Source of the DNA: an uncultured Flavobacteriia bacterium
GTDB taxonomy: Bacteria > Bacteroidota > Bacteroidia > Flavobacteriales_D > Crocinitomicaceae
Assembly (NCBI GenBank): GCA_903928365.1
Contig: CAIYQV010000141.1
Location: 1-6,889 of the forward strand
Reading direction: 5' to 3'
Length of the DNA: 6,889 bases
Numbering within the stretch: the stretch's first letter is position 1; each line of letters starts with the position of its first letter. Below the pieces are notes generated by a model. The model saw only the letters and a program-made list of their open reading frames with translations, ran no database searches and was not told the DNA's origin. The translations under genes and the position numbers were made by a program. This document shows positions 4,706 to 6,889 of the stretch, one piece after another.

Positions 4706-6337
4706 ATGAAAACCACTAACCTTATCCGGGAAATTTACCGTTCCCAATTCAGTACGAACGTATTAATTAATGGCCCCTTTGGAAAACGTTACCTGACCTA
4801 CGCAGACTACATTGCCTCCGGTCAACCATTATCACTTATTGAGAGATATATTGAAGAGAACGTTTTAACCACTTATGCCAATACGCATACTGAATCTTCC
4901 TTTACAGGAAAGCAATCCGGCAAATTCCGTGAAGAGGCGCGCGAACTGATCAAAAAATCGGTCAACGCCGGAGAAGATGACGTTCTGATTTTCACAGGTT
5001 CAGGATCTACAGGCGCTATTGACCTATTAAATAGAAAATTAAAGCAGTTTTATGCTGACAAAGAAGTGAAACCAGCCATTTTCATTGGTCCATATGAGCA
5101 CCACTCAAACATCCTTCCATGGCGGGAAGGTGATTTTGAACTGGTAGAAATTGCTATAGATGATGAAGGCGGAATCGATCTTTTACATTTAGAAAAGGAA
5201 TTAAAAGCGCGTCACCATCAAAAACCGCTTATAGGAAGTTTTTCTGCAGCGTCCAATGTAACAGGTATCATCTCTCCGATTTCAGAAATCGTAGCTTTAT
5301 TAAAAAAATACGACGCACTTTCCTTCTGGGACTATGCAGGCGGGGCACCCTACATGCCTATTGACATGAATCCAGAAAATGAACAAGGGAAAGACGCCTT
5401 GTTTATTTCGACGCATAAATTAATTGGTGGACCTGGTTCACCTGGTGTTTTGGTGGTAAAAAAGCAACTATTCGAAAATGGTTTGCCTGTGATAACTGGT
5501 GGAGGAACTGTTCATTTTGTCACCAAAACACAGCAGCGATATTTGGAAGATATTGAAAGCAGAGAGGAAGGCGGAACACCTGCTATTATCGAATCCATTC
5601 GTGCTGGCCTTGCGTTTCAGTTAAAAGATAAAGTTGGAGCAAAAACCATAGAAGAAAGAGAAGAAAAATTTATCCACGAAGCGATCAATCGCTTACAAAA
5701 GAATCAGCAAATACTGATTTTAGGGAATCCCACATCCAGAAGACTCGGATTCCTGGCCTTTCATGTCCGTTACAAAGAACGCTTTCTGCATCATAATTTT
5801 GTTGTTGCCCTTTTAAACGATCTATTTGGAATTCAATCCCGAGGAGGTTGTAGTTGCGCCGGACCTTATGGACATGAATTAATGCAACTGAACGAAGAAC
5901 AGTCATGCGATTACATGGTAGAATTGAGTACCGGAAATGTTGGCATCAAACCAGGCTGGGTGCGTTTAAATTTTAATTATTTTATTCCAGAGGAAGAATT
6001 TGAATACATTCTCAGGTCAATAGAGTGGATCGCTGATAACGGATGGAAATTAATGCCTCTTTACCATTTTGATGACAGCTCCGGTATATGGAAATATGTA
6101 CAATCAAAAGAAATTGAGTTGCGTTCACTTAGTGAATTTTTTCAACCCTTAAGAAAATTGGAAAAAGGCAATTCCTGGAGCAAACGTTTAAAACGAAAAA
6201 GTTATTTCCGTTTCGCTGACAAACTTGCAAAAACAGCTCATGGAGAAGTGCATAAAGGCCATTTTCAAGGTTATCACTTCCCTCAAGTTGAAAACCCACT
6301 TAGATGGTATGCTTTGGCCCAGGACACAGTCAGTTAA
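4706..6337 (+). CDS. PLP-dependent class-V aminotransferase fold protein, cysteine-desulfurase-like
   Basis: A 543-residue fold-type-I PLP enzyme. Visible landmarks are the cofactor phosphate loop FTGSGSTGA (96-104), EHHSN (131-135), the pyridine-nitrogen Asp D209 in FWDYAGGAP, the Schiff-base Lys K238 in STHKLIGGPGSPG, and RGGCSCAGPYGH (379-390) with C382 and C384 in the position of the SufS/NifS catalytic-cysteine loop. Group-II cysteine desulfurases move sulfur from cysteine onto that Cys; whether this protein does so is inference. It is longer than SufS (about 400 residues): from about 445 it has a 100-residue extension with a basic patch (WSKRLKRKSYFR) and an aromatic tail. No suf, isc or molybdenum-cofactor genes are nearby. 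The ATG at 4706 follows a -7 element and has no Shine-Dalgarno. ndk begins 45 nt downstream. Family is certain, reaction is not. Confidence 0.85.
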   Translation: MKTTNLIREIYRSQFSTNVLINGPFGKRYLTYADYIASGQPLSLIERYIEENVLTTYANTHTESSFTGKQSGKFREEARELIKKSVNAGEDDVLIFTGSGSTGAIDLLNRKLKQFYADKEVKPAIFIGPYEHHSNILPWREGDFELVEIAIDDEGGIDLLHLEKELKARHHQKPLIGSFSAASNVTGIISPISEIVALLKKYDALSFWDYAGGAPYMPIDMNPENEQGKDALFISTHKLIGGPGSPGVLVVKKQLFENGLPVITGGGTVHFVTKTQQRYLEDIESREEGGTPAIIESIRAGLAFQLKDKVGAKTIEEREEKFIHEAINRLQKNQQILILGNPTSRRLGFLAFHVRYKERFLHHNFVVALLNDLFGIQSRGGCSCAGPYGHELMQLNEEQSCDYMVELSTGNVGIKPGWVRLNFNYFIPEEEFEYILRSIEWIADNGWKLMPLYHFDDSSGIWKYVQSKEIELRSLSEFFQPLRKLEKGNSWSKRLKRKSYFRFADKLAKTAHGEVHKGHFQGYHFPQVENPLRWYALAQDTVS

Positions 6338-6345
6338 AATATGAT

Positions 6346-6353
6346 TATCTTTG
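6346..6353 (+). promoter_or_regulatory. -7 element (TATCTTTG) for ndk
   Basis: TATCTTTG fits TAnnTTTG and lies in the 45-bp gap before ndk, predicting a start near 6357 and a leader of about 26 nt. No TTG was found 17-23 bp upstream, though a TTTG occurs farther away at 6313-6316. ndk could be transcribed from here and also by read-through from the aminotransferase gene. Confidence 0.5.
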
Positions 6354-6382
6354 CCGCCGTTAACTAAAGAATCAAATTAATA

Positions 6383-6802
6383 ATGGCAACGAACAGAACA
6401 TTTACAATGCTCAAGCCTGATGCGATCGAAAATGGTCACATGGGTAAGATCCTGGATATGATTATTCAGGCAGGTTTTACCATCAAAGCGATGAAGTATA
6501 CCACACTTTCAACTGAACAGGCTAAGAAATTCTACGAAGTACACGCTGAGCGACCTTTCTATGGCGAATTGGTTGACTATATGACTTCAGGTCCAATCGT
6601 TGCTGCTATCCTAGAGAAAGAAAACGCAGTAGCAGATTTCCGCACACTGATTGGTGCTACTGATCCTGCAGAAGCCGCTGAGGGAACAATTCGTAAATAT
6701 TATGCTGAATCAAAAGGTAGAAATGCCGTACACGGTTCAGATTCTGACGAGAATGCCGAGATCGAAGGTAAATTCCACTTCGCAGCAAGCGAGATCTTTT
6801 AA
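6383..6802 (+). CDS. ndk: Nucleoside-diphosphate kinase
   Basis: A 139-residue protein of normal family length. It exchanges the terminal phosphate between nucleoside tri- and diphosphates through a phospho-histidine, balancing cytoplasmic NTP and dNTP pools. Visible signatures are TFTMLKPDA near the N-terminus with K11, the ERPFYGEL segment (56-63) with Y60, the nucleotide-binding stretch IGATDPAEAAEGTIR (90-104), and the active site NAVHGSDS (114-121) with the phosphorylated H117. The ATG at 6383 gives the standard N-terminus. It lies behind its own -7 element and is followed 17 nt after the stop by a strong terminator. Nothing is missing or unusual. Confidence 0.98.
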   Translation: MATNRTFTMLKPDAIENGHMGKILDMIIQAGFTIKAMKYTTLSTEQAKKFYEVHAERPFYGELVDYMTSGPIVAAILEKENAVADFRTLIGATDPAEAAEGTIRKYYAESKGRNAVHGSDSDENAEIEGKFHFAASEIF

Positions 6803-6819
6803 GTAAAATCTCTTTCAAT

Positions 6820-6857
6820 AAAAAAGGGGGCTTCATTTTCAATGAGCCCCCTTTTTT
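6820..6857 (+). terminator. Strong intrinsic terminator after ndk, potentially bidirectional
   Basis: A6-GGGGGCT (6820-6832) pairs with AGCCCCC-T6 (6845-6857); the 12-nt centre can extend the stem by three pairs (CAT/ATG) if T6833 bulges. A-tract on one side and T-tract on the other make it work on either strand, which suits convergent genes. Confidence 0.93.
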
Positions 6858-6889
6858 AAGTTTCTAACTTTGGTTTTATTCTGTCTTCA
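6856..6889 (-). CDS. Possible 3' end of a convergent gene (partial, low confidence)
   Basis: On the minus strand one frame is open from the right edge to a TAA at 6858-6856 and would encode ten residues, EDRIKPKLET, before the stop, right at the edge of the ndk terminator. A bidirectional terminator with a gene ending on each side is a common arrangement, which is the main support. Ten codons cannot establish a gene. A TAnnTTTG match at 6865-6872 on the plus strand is a competing reading. Confidence 0.3.
   Translation of the reverse strand, partial: EDRIKPKLET

Noticed and set aside
4690..4706. TACAA half-site just before the class-V aminotransferase start as another operator
   Set aside because: The position 12 bp on reads TTCAA, not TTGTA, so there is no dyad.
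6865..6872. Plus-strand TAACTTTG after the ndk terminator as a promoter of the next gene
   Set aside because: It matches the -7 consensus but has no -33 partner (the terminator stem occupies that place), and the window ends before any gene could be seen.

Overview
The window looks like chromosomal DNA from a member of the Bacteroidota (Bacteroidetes), possibly a Flavobacteriales-like lineage. Three things point there. Start codons lack Shine-Dalgarno sequences. Most intergenic gaps contain the Bacteroidota -7 promoter element TAnnTTTG, twice with a TTG-type -33 element exactly 19 bp upstream. The protein families fit too: a TrhO-type tRNA hydroxylase, a large outer-membrane barrel with an Ala|Gln signal-peptide site, and a GufA-type ZIP transporter. 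No mobile element, CRISPR array, tRNA or rRNA was seen.

Layout. Positions 1-755 (minus) hold the N-terminal part of trhO, cut by the window edge. A short divergent promoter region (756-839) separates it from a two-gene plus-strand unit: a small lipoprotein of unknown function (840-1418) and a CoA-pyrophosphatase-type Nudix hydrolase (1422-2042). The Nudix gene ends tail to tail with, and overlaps by 4 bp, a minus-strand gene for a predicted outer-membrane beta-barrel protein (2039-3544). Upstream of that gene is a 212-bp non-coding region (3545-3756) with a good promoter, a 17-bp palindrome, and a leader containing an intrinsic-terminator-like hairpin. Next comes a minus-strand ZIP metal transporter (3757-4581). 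A 124-bp divergent region (4582-4705) leads into a plus-strand class-V aminotransferase / cysteine-desulfurase-like gene (4706-6337) and ndk (6383-6802), which ends in a strong, potentially bidirectional terminator (6820-6857). The last 32 bp may be the 3' end of a convergent gene.

The most interesting signal is regulatory. The ZIP promoter and the region just downstream of the outer-membrane-protein promoter both carry a 17-bp dyad of form TACAA-N7-TTGTA. At the ZIP promoter a third half-site follows in the same 12-bp phase. This suggests that one unidentified repressor controls an inner-membrane metal importer and an uncharacterised outer-membrane barrel together. The barrel mRNA leader also has a terminator-like hairpin whose loop is perfectly complementary over 8 nt to the bases just before the start codon, a possible second, RNA-level control. 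The remaining genes look like ordinary housekeeping or conserved genes.
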